Assembly: GCA_038134525.1 (NCBI GenBank)
Contig: JAYPVI010000013.1
Coordinates: forward strand, 1 to 64,000
Reading direction: 5' to 3'
DNA from: GCA-002727735 sp038134525
GTDB lineage: Bacteria; Bacteroidota; Bacteroidia; Flavobacteriales_D; Parvicellaceae
DNA: 64,000 bases
The number at the start of each line of letters is the position of its first letter. Position 1 is the stretch's first letter. The notes beneath the pieces are model-generated. The model made no database searches, was not told the DNA's origin, and saw only the letters and a list, made by a program, of their open reading frames with translations. Of the stretch, positions 9,274 to 17,527 are shown one piece after another. The translations under genes and the position numbers were made by a program.

Positions 9274-12033
9274 CTACTGTATAATAAAACTTTTGTAGTT
9301 TATTTGGTTCTCTTGTTGTAGTATTAAATGATAATTTCCTTTATCATATTGTTTCAAAGGAATGGATATTTCATTTAAAATATTCATATCTTTTTGATAA
9401 ACCAACTTCCCCCTTCCGTCCATGATGGATACTTTGAAATCATTATTGATTTTGGTATTTGATACTCTAATATTTAAAACTTCTGATGTCGGATTTGGAT
9501 ATAGATTTATATTCCAATTAGCTTCTGTAATTTCATCAATGCTGGTAGTATTGAGTACATTGGGTAATTCCAACTTTTGGTCCGTATAAACTCTATATTC
9601 ACCTGGTTCTAGGGTAAAGTTGTAGTCGCTAGTCACATTTATGCTATCACCTGAAAAATATTCATACCACCAACCTTGATGTTGAAAAGCCAGTTGTTTG
9701 TCTTTGTCCTCCACATCAAAATTAGCTAAGACAACCGCATTCATAGAGGGATCATTAAGTTTTAATATTTTAACAGCTTGGTTTAGACTGTAGGTGAAAT
9801 CATCTCCAGTAAATGCGTCATGATTTTTTCTAAGATTAATAATTGCACTGTATACATCGTATAATCTCTTTCGACTGTTTTCCTGCATATACTGCCAAAG
9901 AATGGGTTTGTTACACACCCTACATGGATAATCAATAGATATATCATATCCTTGTTCTCCAAATTGCCAAATCATTTTGGGTCCTGGAGTAGATATCATC
10001 ATAACAGCCAAAGCTTCGCACCTTTCAAGTGACGTAATCAAATTTTTCACATCGTGATCAGGACCATTATTTCCGTAGGTAATGTTTTTATACATGATTC
10101 TTTCTTCGTCATGAGATTCCATGTAAGATATAAGGTGAGGTTGGGACCAGGTTCTATATTTATAAACCCCAGAGGATAGGTTTGATCCACTAATGTATCC
10201 CATGCCACTTTCTTGATATCCGTGAGTTACGTTTCCCCAAAGCATCATTCCATAATCGGCAAGTATTTTTTCTTCATTGTTGTCAGCCCAGTGCTCAAGA
10301 ATAATATATGAATTGGGGTGAACACTCCATATGGTGTCTGCCATTCGTTTTAATAATTGAATTCTTCCGTTATCATAATTATTACTGTTGTTGCAAAATC
10401 CCTTTGTAAAATCGAAGCGAAATCCATCTACATGATATTCATCAAGCCAATAATGATTTACTCTATCCATAAAGTTTTGGGTTGCTTTTGATTCGTGATT
10501 GTAATCATAGCCCCAGCAATAGGGCATGTGTGGACAAATAGCATTAAACCAAGGGTTATTTGCTGCAGGTCTGTTATTTACTCCATCCCAATATAAATGT
10601 AACATAGGACTTTGCCCAAAAGCATGGTTAAAAACCATGTCTGTTATAACTGCTATACCACGACCGTGGCATGAATCAACAAAAGCTTTGAAATGGTCTG
10701 GTGTCCCATAATATTTATCTAGAGCCATATGAAAACTGGGATTATAACCCCAACTTTCATTGTTTTCAAATTCTCCAGGGGGCATCAATTCAATTGCATT
10801 TATTCCCAACTCCGATAAGTATTGTAATGTATCTATTAATGTTAAATAACTATGAGTAGATAAAAAATCTCGAACTAGTAATTCATAGATGACTAAATCT
10901 TTGTTATCTGGTTTAGTAAAATTAGTGTTTGTCCAACTATAAGGTAATTTTCCAGGTTGCATTACGGTAACAAAACCATTGGTAAAATTGGCTGGGTAGG
11001 GAATGGGGTCAGGATAAGCCAAATTCCCAATGTAATTATCATTGTTAGGGTCTAAAATTAAGGGGCTAAATGGATCTGCTACTTTGATAATTCCGTCTAC
11101 TAGATATTGATAGGTGTATGCTTCTCCAGGCGTTAATCCTGTAATGGTTTTCCACCAGTAAGTACTATCTAAAGATAAATTCATAAAAGAAGCTGAGTTT
11201 ATTTTCCAGTTGTTATGATCTCCAATGAGATTAACGGTGTTTTTTTCTGGGGCGAAAAATGTAATGGTAACGGTTGAATCATCGATGTAATTAATTCCGT
11301 CTAACATACCTAAAGGAGGGTCTTGAAAATTAGTTGGTGGTATAACTGCATATGAAATAGTATCATATAAGGTTGTTGTGCCATCATGAGCTACCATTAC
11401 AATGTCATGATCACCAGTAGAGTTGACGCTTAGATTATATTGCAGTACGGTGCTGGCACTTACGTTTGTGAGGAGGTTGCCATTGTCATAAAGTTCAATT
11501 GTTGCATTGCTGTTGGTCATTGCTTCAATAGATATGATGTCATTTAAATGAACTAAAACATGGTCATAGGGCTTGAAAATGGCAGCTTGAAATCCTCCAT
11601 TAACAGGGTAAATGGGATAGAAAATATCCCCCATGGTAGCTGTTTTACCTTCTACAGATCCATCCGCATTTCTAAATACAAAAGCCAACTTGGCTACATT
11701 TGTTCCTTGTGGAAATCCGTAAAATTGGTCAATATCAATGGATATCTCGTGCAGGTTGTTCCCAATATCAGTCATGAGTACATTAGGGTCAGCTTGCCCC
11801 CAGTTTCCCTGAACAAAGGACCATGAACTAGGTAAGCCACTTTGAGTTACCACTCCTGTGTGAGCATACACTGGGGTAATTCCTATTAACCCTCCATTAC
11901 CCTGAGAAGCATCATATTGAACAGTGATAACATCATTTATTGTTGGGAAAGCAGGAGATATGCTTATAATCTGAGCTTTATGGTTTAAGCAAAAAATAAG
12001 TAAGATTATGCCAACTAGATATCTATAATTCAT
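9274..12033 (-). CDS. T9SS-secreted multidomain GH13 alpha-amylase
   Basis: The 919-residue protein has a signal peptide ending in NHKAQ. Domains in order: an N-terminal beta domain (about 20-150) related to the small protein encoded upstream; a second beta domain (about 150-230); an E-set/CBM48-like domain (about 240-345: VNLIGDHNNWKI, YTYQYLVDG); the GH13 barrel (about 375-745); a beta-sandwich; and a T9SS type A sorting domain starting near NLYPNPTSEVLNI. Catalytic residues are Asp541 (GFRFD), Glu580 (ILEHW) and Asp642 (ESHDEER). It should act on starch or glycogen outside the cell. A strong hairpin terminator (12043-12071) separates it from the upstream gene on the same strand, so it is either expressed from its own weak promoter or by read-through. 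Confidence 0.88.
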   Translation of the reverse strand: MNYRYLVGIILLIFCLNHKAQIISISPAFPTINDVITVQYDASQGNGGLIGITPVYAHTGVVTQSGLPSSWSFVQGNWGQADPNVLMTDIGNNLHEISIDIDQFYGFPQGTNVAKLAFVFRNADGSVEGKTATMGDIFYPIYPVNGGFQAAIFKPYDHVLVHLNDIISIEAMTNSNATIELYDNGNLLTNVSASTVLQYNLSVNSTGDHDIVMVAHDGTTTLYDTISYAVIPPTNFQDPPLGMLDGINYIDDSTVTITFFAPEKNTVNLIGDHNNWKINSASFMNLSLDSTYWWKTITGLTPGEAYTYQYLVDGIIKVADPFSPLILDPNNDNYIGNLAYPDPIPYPANFTNGFVTVMQPGKLPYSWTNTNFTKPDNKDLVIYELLVRDFLSTHSYLTLIDTLQYLSELGINAIELMPPGEFENNESWGYNPSFHMALDKYYGTPDHFKAFVDSCHGRGIAVITDMVFNHAFGQSPMLHLYWDGVNNRPAANNPWFNAICPHMPYCWGYDYNHESKATQNFMDRVNHYWLDEYHVDGFRFDFTKGFCNNSNNYDNGRIQLLKRMADTIWSVHPNSYIILEHWADNNEEKILADYGMMLWGNVTHGYQESGMGYISGSNLSSGVYKYRTWSQPHLISYMESHDEERIMYKNITYGNNGPDHDVKNLITSLERCEALAVMMISTPGPKMIWQFGEQGYDISIDYPCRVCNKPILWQYMQENSRKRLYDVYSAIINLRKNHDAFTGDDFTYSLNQAVKILKLNDPSMNAVVLANFDVEDKDKQLAFQHQGWWYEYFSGDSINVTSDYNFTLEPGEYRVYTDQKLELPNVLNTTSIDEITEANWNINLYPNPTSEVLNIRVSNTKINNDFKVSIMDGRGKLVYQKDMNILNEISIPLKQYDKGNYHLILQQENQINYKSFIIQ

Positions 12034-12042
12034 TTTGAAATG

Positions 12043-12071
12043 AGAAAAAAAAAAGCTCCCAAAGGAGCTTT
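12043..12071 (-). terminator. Rho-independent terminator between two T9SS genes
   Basis: On the minus strand an 8-bp stem (AAAGCTCC / GGAGCTTT, arms 12064-12071 and 12052-12059) with a 4-base loop is followed by a run of about ten Ts. It lies just after the stop of the small T9SS protein and just before the start of the amylase on the same strand, so it would limit co-transcription. Confidence 0.85.
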
Positions 12072-12089
12072 ATAATCATAAAATTAACT

Positions 12090-12815
12090 TTATTTTTTAA
12101 TCAACTTACCAGTTGTGCTTTGCGTTCCAGAACTTAGTTTATATATGTAAATTCCAGCATTTAGAGAAGATGTATTGTATTGAATTGCATGTGATCCTTT
12201 TCCTAATACTGTATTAGTTACATTATCAACTAATTTTCCAGTAATGTCATATACTGAAATTTGTACTTCTTTAAAGTCTCTAAGGATTAAATTAAAGAAC
12301 GTACTTTCATTAGCTGGATTAGGTGAAACTGTGATAATGTCTTTTAATGATACTTCTTCAACAGATGTTCCTGAACAAGGGGATAATGCTGCAATGTCTA
12401 CCATAAAGTCGGCACATCCACCTGCACCATCATCATCTTTTCCCTCACTAGCCCATGGATTTGCTGGATCTGCAGGACCTCCATTGTAAACAAAGTGAAC
12501 TGTAGATGCGGCTACTCCATAGTAAGCTGCTGGATCCATTGTTAGTGTAAATACACCTGCACCATCATTCTGTGCGGTTACTGCTCCAGCGTCATCCCAC
12601 GCTATTACAGTTGACCATGAGTCTGCACCTGAGTGAAAGCCGATATCTGCCATGGCCGAAAGATCACCAGGAGCTGCAGCGCAATTCAATGAATTATCAA
12701 ATGAAATCTGAAGATCAGAACCATTCAAACATGCACTAATAGCTGCATTGTTTTGTGCATTTATTCCTAAAGAAAGGGCACAAATAGAGAAAATAGATAA
12801 GTATATTTTTTTCAT
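12090..12815 (-). CDS. Small T9SS-secreted, probable alpha-glucan-binding protein
   Basis: The 241-residue protein has a signal peptide ending INAQ, one beta-rich domain (about 22-150) and a T9SS type A sorting domain (about 160-241: SPNPANES, VYDITGKLVD, LNAGIYIYKL, GKLIKK). The central domain resembles the N-terminal domain of the downstream amylase: an HSG/HTG then SW motif, a TLTMDPAAYYGV stretch against SIDIDQFYGFPQG, and HFVYNGG against FVFRNADG. It has no catalytic domain. Cysteines at ISAC, LNCAA, GGCAD and SPCSG suggest disulfides. I infer a surface starch-binding protein that replaces SusE/SusF, which are absent. It is divergent from susC with an operator-like site between, and is followed by a strong terminator. 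Binding itself is not proven by sequence. Confidence 0.75.
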   Translation of the reverse strand: MKKIYLSIFSICALSLGINAQNNAAISACLNGSDLQISFDNSLNCAAAPGDLSAMADIGFHSGADSWSTVIAWDDAGAVTAQNDGAGVFTLTMDPAAYYGVAASTVHFVYNGGPADPANPWASEGKDDDGAGGCADFMVDIAALSPCSGTSVEEVSLKDIITVSPNPANESTFFNLILRDFKEVQISVYDITGKLVDNVTNTVLGKGSHAIQYNTSSLNAGIYIYKLSSGTQSTTGKLIKK

Positions 12816-12836
12816 AATGTAATATTTAAGTTTTCC

Positions 12837-12844
12837 TAAAGTTA
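12837..12844 (-). promoter_or_regulatory. -7 element for the small T9SS protein gene
   Basis: TAACTTTA on the minus strand matches 7 of 8 positions of TAnnTTTG. Transcription would start near 12831, and the operator-like site (12860-12876) would then cover about -29 to -45. Confidence 0.4.
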
Positions 12845-12859
12845 AAAAAAAAATTACTT

Positions 12860-12876
12860 AACGTATAAATGACGCT
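12860..12876. promoter_or_regulatory. Operator-like site 2 (glucan-binding protein / susC region)
   Basis: AACGTATAAATGACGCT shares 15 of 17 bases with site 1 and its right half (ATGACGCT) with site 3. The core is CGT-N7-ACG, an imperfect inverted repeat. It overlaps the -33 region of the minus-strand gene and lies upstream of the predicted susC promoter. Confidence 0.6.
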
Positions 12877-12890
12877 AAAAAAATTTTAAA

Positions 12891-12921
12891 TTTGGAAAGT
12901 TCATAACATTAATTAACATTT
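12891..12921 (+). promoter_or_regulatory. Possible susC promoter
   Basis: TTTG at 12891-12894 is followed 19 bases later by TAACATTT at 12914-12921, which matches 6 of 8 positions of TAnnTTTG. Transcription would begin at or next to the susC ATG (12928). Confidence 0.35.
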
Positions 12922-12927
12922 TATATA

Positions 12928-15897
12928 ATGAGTACTACATGTTTTAAAACTTTAATTCTCTGTGGATTATTATCTTCGATCAACTATACTTATTCTCAAT
13001 ATTCGTTGTCAGGAAGATTGATGGATGATAATGGAGAAGCATTAATTGGAGCAACCGTAAAAATTTCTTCTCTTTCTTTAGGAACAAGTACTGATATAGA
13101 GGGAAACTATTTAATCTCAAATATCACTAATGGTCAACACAATGTGGTTTTTAGTGCAGTTGGTTTTAAAACCCTTACAGCGTTAATTGATTTTAATGAA
13201 AATGTCCAACGTGATGTAACTCTTTTTGAAGATGCACTTCTACTTGATGAAGCTGTAGTAATTGGATATGGTACTGCTAGAACTAAAGATCTAACTGGTT
13301 CTGCAGTTATAGTTAAAAGCGAAGACTTTAATAAGGGGTCGGTTACCACTCCTGAGCAATTAGTTATGGGTAAAATCCCTGGAGTTAAAATCAACTCAAA
13401 TAATGGAGCTCCTGGTTCTGGAAGTACAATTAGAATTAGAGGTGGGACGTCCATAAATGCAAGCAATGATCCCTTAATAGTTATTGATGGTGTTCCTTTA
13501 GACAACGGTGGAGTAGCTGGTGCTGCAAATCCATTAAACCTGATAAACCCAAATGACATTGAATCATTTGTAGTGCTAAAAGATGCTTCAGCCACAGCTA
13601 TTTACGGATCAAGAGGCGCAAATGGTGTAATTCTAATTACCACTAAAAAAGGAAAAGGGAACAAGATCAATGTCAATTTCACAACAAACAATTCCCTTTC
13701 AACCGTAGTAAAATATACAGATGTCCTAACAGCAGATGAGTATCGTCAAGTTATTAATGAATTCGGGACACAAAATCAAATAGATAATTTAGGAGACTCA
13801 AGTACCAATTGGCAAAATCAGGTATACAGAACAGCTTATATTAATGAGAATAATGTTTCTGTTTCTGGTGGAATTGGTGGTGTGCCTTTTCGTTTTTCAG
13901 CTGGAAATAAACATGAAGAAGGACTTTTAAAAAGACACGAGTTAGATCGTTATGCTGCATCATTAAACTTAAGCCCTTCGTTTTTAGAAGATCATGTTCA
14001 ATTAGAATTAAATTCGAGGTTTGTTCATACAGATAACTTTTTTGCAGATCAAGGCGCAATTTGGGCATCAGCTCAATTTGATCCCACAAAACCTATTTTT
14101 AGTGGAGATACGGCATACGGTGGTTACTATGAAACTCTTTTTGCTGCTGGTGGTAACGCTGGTAGACCCATACCGTTAGCTATCCGTAACCCACTTGGAC
14201 TAATTGAGCAAAAAGAAGATGTTAGTGATGTCAATCGCTTTATTGGAAATGCAAGAGTAACTTACAATACTCACTTTTTGGATGGATTAAAAGCAGTAGT
14301 AAATGTGGGTACAGATATGGTCAACTCGAATGGTACAGTTTTAATACCTCACACAGCAGCTTCCAATTTCCAAAATGGTGGTTTTCAAACCCAATATGAT
14401 ATGGAAAAATCAAATCAATTAATTGAAGGTTTTCTGAATTACTCTAATGCAGAACAAGGCGGTGATCATCGATTGGATTTAACAGCAGGTTATTCTTTTC
14501 AAGAATGGTCTACAATGAGTCCATCTTATCCCGGATTAAATATTGCTGGTGACACATTAAATGCACCTGGAATCCCAACAGACACAAAAAATGCATTGCT
14601 TTCATATTACGGAAGAGGAATCTATTCGTATTCAGATAAATATGTGGTAACCGCTACTTTAAGAAGAGACGGTTCTTCTAGATTCAGTCCTGAAAATAGA
14701 TGGGGGTGGTTTCCTTCAGCTTCAGCGGCTTGGATTATAAGTGAGGAGTCATTCTTGAAAGATTCAGATCTAATTTCCTTTTTGAAATTTAGAGCAGGAT
14801 TTGGGGTAACTGGACAACAGGATATATTTTATGATTATCCTTATATTCCAAATTATCAAGAGGGTTCTGTCACAGCACAATATCAATTTGGAGGAAATTT
14901 TGTAAGTACACTTCGACCTGATGGGTATGATTACAATATAAAATGGGAATCTACAGCAAGTACTAACATTGGATTAGATTTTGGTTTTTTGAATGATAAA
15001 ATCAGTGGTTCAGTAGACTACTATGTGAAGGAAACATCTGACTTATTAGCTACGGTTCCTGTTGTAGCAGGTACCAATTTCACCAATTTTATTTTAACCA
15101 ATGTAGGTAGTATGAAAAACGAAGGGGTTGAAGTAAACTTGAACCTAGGGCTTTTAAATTCAAGTACAACTAAAGTAGATCTGGGATTAAATGCTTCTTA
15201 CAATAAAAATACAGTTACTGGCCTTTCTTTAGTTGAAGATACTTCTTCATTAGGAATTCAAGTAGGTGGAATTTCTGGGGGTATTGGAAATACTGCACAA
15301 ATACACACGGTGGGATATCCTACTTTTACTTTTTTCATGTATGAGGCGAATTATGATGATGAAGGGAATCCTATAGAAGATCAATTCACCGATTTTAATA
15401 ATGATTCGGTTATAAACATTGATGACAGGGTGAGATCAGGAAATCCTAATCCAAATTGGTTTTTAGGACTAAATCTTAATGCTTCTTACAAAAATTGGTA
15501 TATGGGAACATCCATGCGTGCAGAGTTAGGTGCTTATGTATACAATAATTTGGCATCAAACTATGGAAATCTACAAGCTGGTAATTCTACGTTCAATTCT
15601 TCCAATATTCACAGTAGTTTCTTAACTACCAATTTTCAAGGAAACACCAATGAACAGCTATTAAGTGATTATTTTTTGGAGAAGGCAAATTTCTTGAGAA
15701 TGGACTACTTTACGTTGGGCTATAATTTTGGAAATTCACTTTCAGATAAATTTAGACTCAATGCTGCTTTAACAGTAAACAATGTTTTTGTGTACACCAA
15801 ATATTCAGGAATGGATCCTGAAGTAGTAGGAGGAATAGATAACAATATATACCCAAGACCTAGGATATATTCACTAAACTTAACATTTGATTTTTAA
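12928..15897 (+). CDS. SusC/RagA-family TonB-linked outer membrane transporter
   Basis: The 989-residue protein has a signal peptide ending in YTYSQ, a carboxypeptidase-regulatory-like N-terminal domain (about 25-105: GRLMDDNGEALIGATV), a plug domain (about 110-230: SGSTIRIRGGTSIN, DPLIVIDGVPLDNGG, ATAIYGSRGANGVILITTKK) and a 22-strand-type barrel to a terminal Phe (LNLTFDF). These are the hallmarks of SusC-type glycan importers. With SusD it should take up malto-oligosaccharides in a TonB-dependent way. The susD start lies 10 bases after its stop. It is the first gene of a susC-susD-amylase operon and has an operator-like site about 50-70 bases upstream. Confidence 0.95.
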   Translation: MSTTCFKTLILCGLLSSINYTYSQYSLSGRLMDDNGEALIGATVKISSLSLGTSTDIEGNYLISNITNGQHNVVFSAVGFKTLTALIDFNENVQRDVTLFEDALLLDEAVVIGYGTARTKDLTGSAVIVKSEDFNKGSVTTPEQLVMGKIPGVKINSNNGAPGSGSTIRIRGGTSINASNDPLIVIDGVPLDNGGVAGAANPLNLINPNDIESFVVLKDASATAIYGSRGANGVILITTKKGKGNKINVNFTTNNSLSTVVKYTDVLTADEYRQVINEFGTQNQIDNLGDSSTNWQNQVYRTAYINENNVSVSGGIGGVPFRFSAGNKHEEGLLKRHELDRYAASLNLSPSFLEDHVQLELNSRFVHTDNFFADQGAIWASAQFDPTKPIFSGDTAYGGYYETLFAAGGNAGRPIPLAIRNPLGLIEQKEDVSDVNRFIGNARVTYNTHFLDGLKAVVNVGTDMVNSNGTVLIPHTAASNFQNGGFQTQYDMEKSNQLIEGFLNYSNAEQGGDHRLDLTAGYSFQEWSTMSPSYPGLNIAGDTLNAPGIPTDTKNALLSYYGRGIYSYSDKYVVTATLRRDGSSRFSPENRWGWFPSASAAWIISEESFLKDSDLISFLKFRAGFGVTGQQDIFYDYPYIPNYQEGSVTAQYQFGGNFVSTLRPDGYDYNIKWESTASTNIGLDFGFLNDKISGSVDYYVKETSDLLATVPVVAGTNFTNFILTNVGSMKNEGVEVNLNLGLLNSSTTKVDLGLNASYNKNTVTGLSLVEDTSSLGIQVGGISGGIGNTAQIHTVGYPTFTFFMYEANYDDEGNPIEDQFTDFNNDSVINIDDRVRSGNPNPNWFLGLNLNASYKNWYMGTSMRAELGAYVYNNLASNYGNLQAGNSTFNSSNIHSSFLTTNFQGNTNEQLLSDYFLEKANFLRMDYFTLGYNFGNSLSDKFRLNAALTVNNVFVYTKYSGMDPEVVGGIDNNIYPRPRIYSLNLTFDF

Positions 15898-15907
15898 TAC
15901 AAGTATT

Positions 15908-17527
15908 ATGAAAAAGATTAAAATAAGCTTTCTTACATTATTAACTACAGGGTTTTTATTTCTCGACTCATGTTCAAAGAGGCTAGACCTTGCGCCACCA
16001 ATTGGCCTATCATCGGTAGAAGTGTATGCTGATGCGGATAATTATGAAAAGGTATTAGCTAAGATATATGCAGGTATGTCTCTCTCAGGACTTCATGGTC
16101 CAGCTGGTAATCCAGATATTGCCGGCATTGACGAAGGATTTTCACAGTATATCAGAGTTTTATGGAATTTACAAGAACTACCTACAGATCACGCAATATG
16201 TAGATGGAACGATGTAGGGATTCCAGAAATGTGTAAAATGGAGTGGAGTGCTGATAATTCTTTCGTAAAAGCCATGTATTCTAGGATATATTTTCAAATC
16301 CCTATTGCAAATGTGTTTATTAAAGAATCTTCAGATGAAAGCATGAATGAGAAAGGCTTTACAGAGGAACAGCAAAACGAAATTAGAACATATCGTGCTG
16401 AAGCTCGATTTATGAGAGCTTTAAGTTATTATCATGCTATGGATTTGTTCGGAAATGTCCCTTTTGTGGATGAATCAGATCCAATTGGAGTTTTTACACC
16501 TGAACAAATCACAAGAACTAATTTGTTTAATTGGATTGAAACAGAATTACTGTCTATTGAAAATAATCTCCTTGACCCATCTTCAGTTCCATATGGAAGA
16601 GCAAGTAAGGCTGCAGCACAAACATTATTAGCTAAAATGTATTTAAATGCAGAAGTCTACACGGGTAATTCAAGATGGACTGATTGTATTACATATTGTA
16701 ATAAAGTGATTAATAACGGAGGATTTAGTTTGAGTCCAAGTTATGCGGAGTTATTTATGGCAGACAACCACACATCTCCTGAAATCATTTTTCCAGTTTG
16801 CTTTGATGGGCAATACACTCAGACATGGGGTGGTACTACATTCCTTATTTGCGCTGCGATTGGATCAACCATGGATGCTAGTGATTATGGAATGAATAAC
16901 GGATGGAACGGATTAAGAGCTACTCCCACATTTGTAAATATCTTTTCAGATTCTACATTAGACTCAAGATGGAAGTTTCACACTTCAGGAGAAAAAGTAA
17001 TCGCTGGAGATACGGTTATGGTTGTTCAAGATGTAAATATCGGAGAAGTTTTAACAAATTGTCCGGATACAAGTGGTTATCTGGTTGGGAAATTCAGTAA
17101 TTTGGATCAAATGGGTAATCCAGGTTCACATGTGTCTCTTTCTCATTCAGATACGGATTTTCCTTTATTTAGATTAGCTGATGTTCATTTAATGTTAGCT
17201 GAAGCTTCATTACAAGAAGGTGATCAAGGAACGGCCCTAGCTAATATGAACGCTATTAGAGAACGTGCATATGGGAACTCAAATCACAATTTTTCAACGG
17301 TAACATTAGATGATGTTCTTGATGAGAGAAGTAAGGAACTCTATTGGGAATGTACAAGAAGAACAGATCTAATTAGGTTTAATAAGTTTACGGGATCTGA
17401 TTTAGTTTGGTCCTTCAAAGGTGGTGCTACTGATGGTACTGCTGTTGATGATTTTAGATCACTTTATCCTCTACCTACGTATGATATTGTAAACAATCCA
17501 AATCTTTCTCAAAACAATGGCTATTAA
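15908..17527 (+). CDS. SusD/RagB-family glycan-binding lipoprotein
   Basis: The start at ATG 15908 gives 539 residues and a clean lipoprotein signal (MKKIKISFLTLL, then LFLDSC); an upstream ATG at 15887 inside susC is less likely. The mature protein begins CSKRLDLAPP and shows the TPR-rich SusD fold: YRAEARFMRALSYYHAMDLFG and RASKAAAQTLLAKMYLNAEVY in the N-terminal half, and FPLFRLADVHLMLAEA and DERSKELYWECTRRTDLIRF in the C-terminal half. It caps the SusC barrel and binds the glycan; starch as substrate is inferred from the neighbours. It overlaps the next gene by 11 bases. Confidence 0.95.
   Translation: MKKIKISFLTLLTTGFLFLDSCSKRLDLAPPIGLSSVEVYADADNYEKVLAKIYAGMSLSGLHGPAGNPDIAGIDEGFSQYIRVLWNLQELPTDHAICRWNDVGIPEMCKMEWSADNSFVKAMYSRIYFQIPIANVFIKESSDESMNEKGFTEEQQNEIRTYRAEARFMRALSYYHAMDLFGNVPFVDESDPIGVFTPEQITRTNLFNWIETELLSIENNLLDPSSVPYGRASKAAAQTLLAKMYLNAEVYTGNSRWTDCITYCNKVINNGGFSLSPSYAELFMADNHTSPEIIFPVCFDGQYTQTWGGTTFLICAAIGSTMDASDYGMNNGWNGLRATPTFVNIFSDSTLDSRWKFHTSGEKVIAGDTVMVVQDVNIGEVLTNCPDTSGYLVGKFSNLDQMGNPGSHVSLSHSDTDFPLFRLADVHLMLAEASLQEGDQGTALANMNAIRERAYGNSNHNFSTVTLDDVLDERSKELYWECTRRTDLIRFNKFTGSDLVWSFKGGATDGTAVDDFRSLYPLPTYDIVNNPNLSQNNGY

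Noticed and set aside
13134..13595. Long minus-strand open frame of 153 codons inside susC
   Set aside because: It is antisense to a well-supported susC plug domain and has no family features; a coding shadow.
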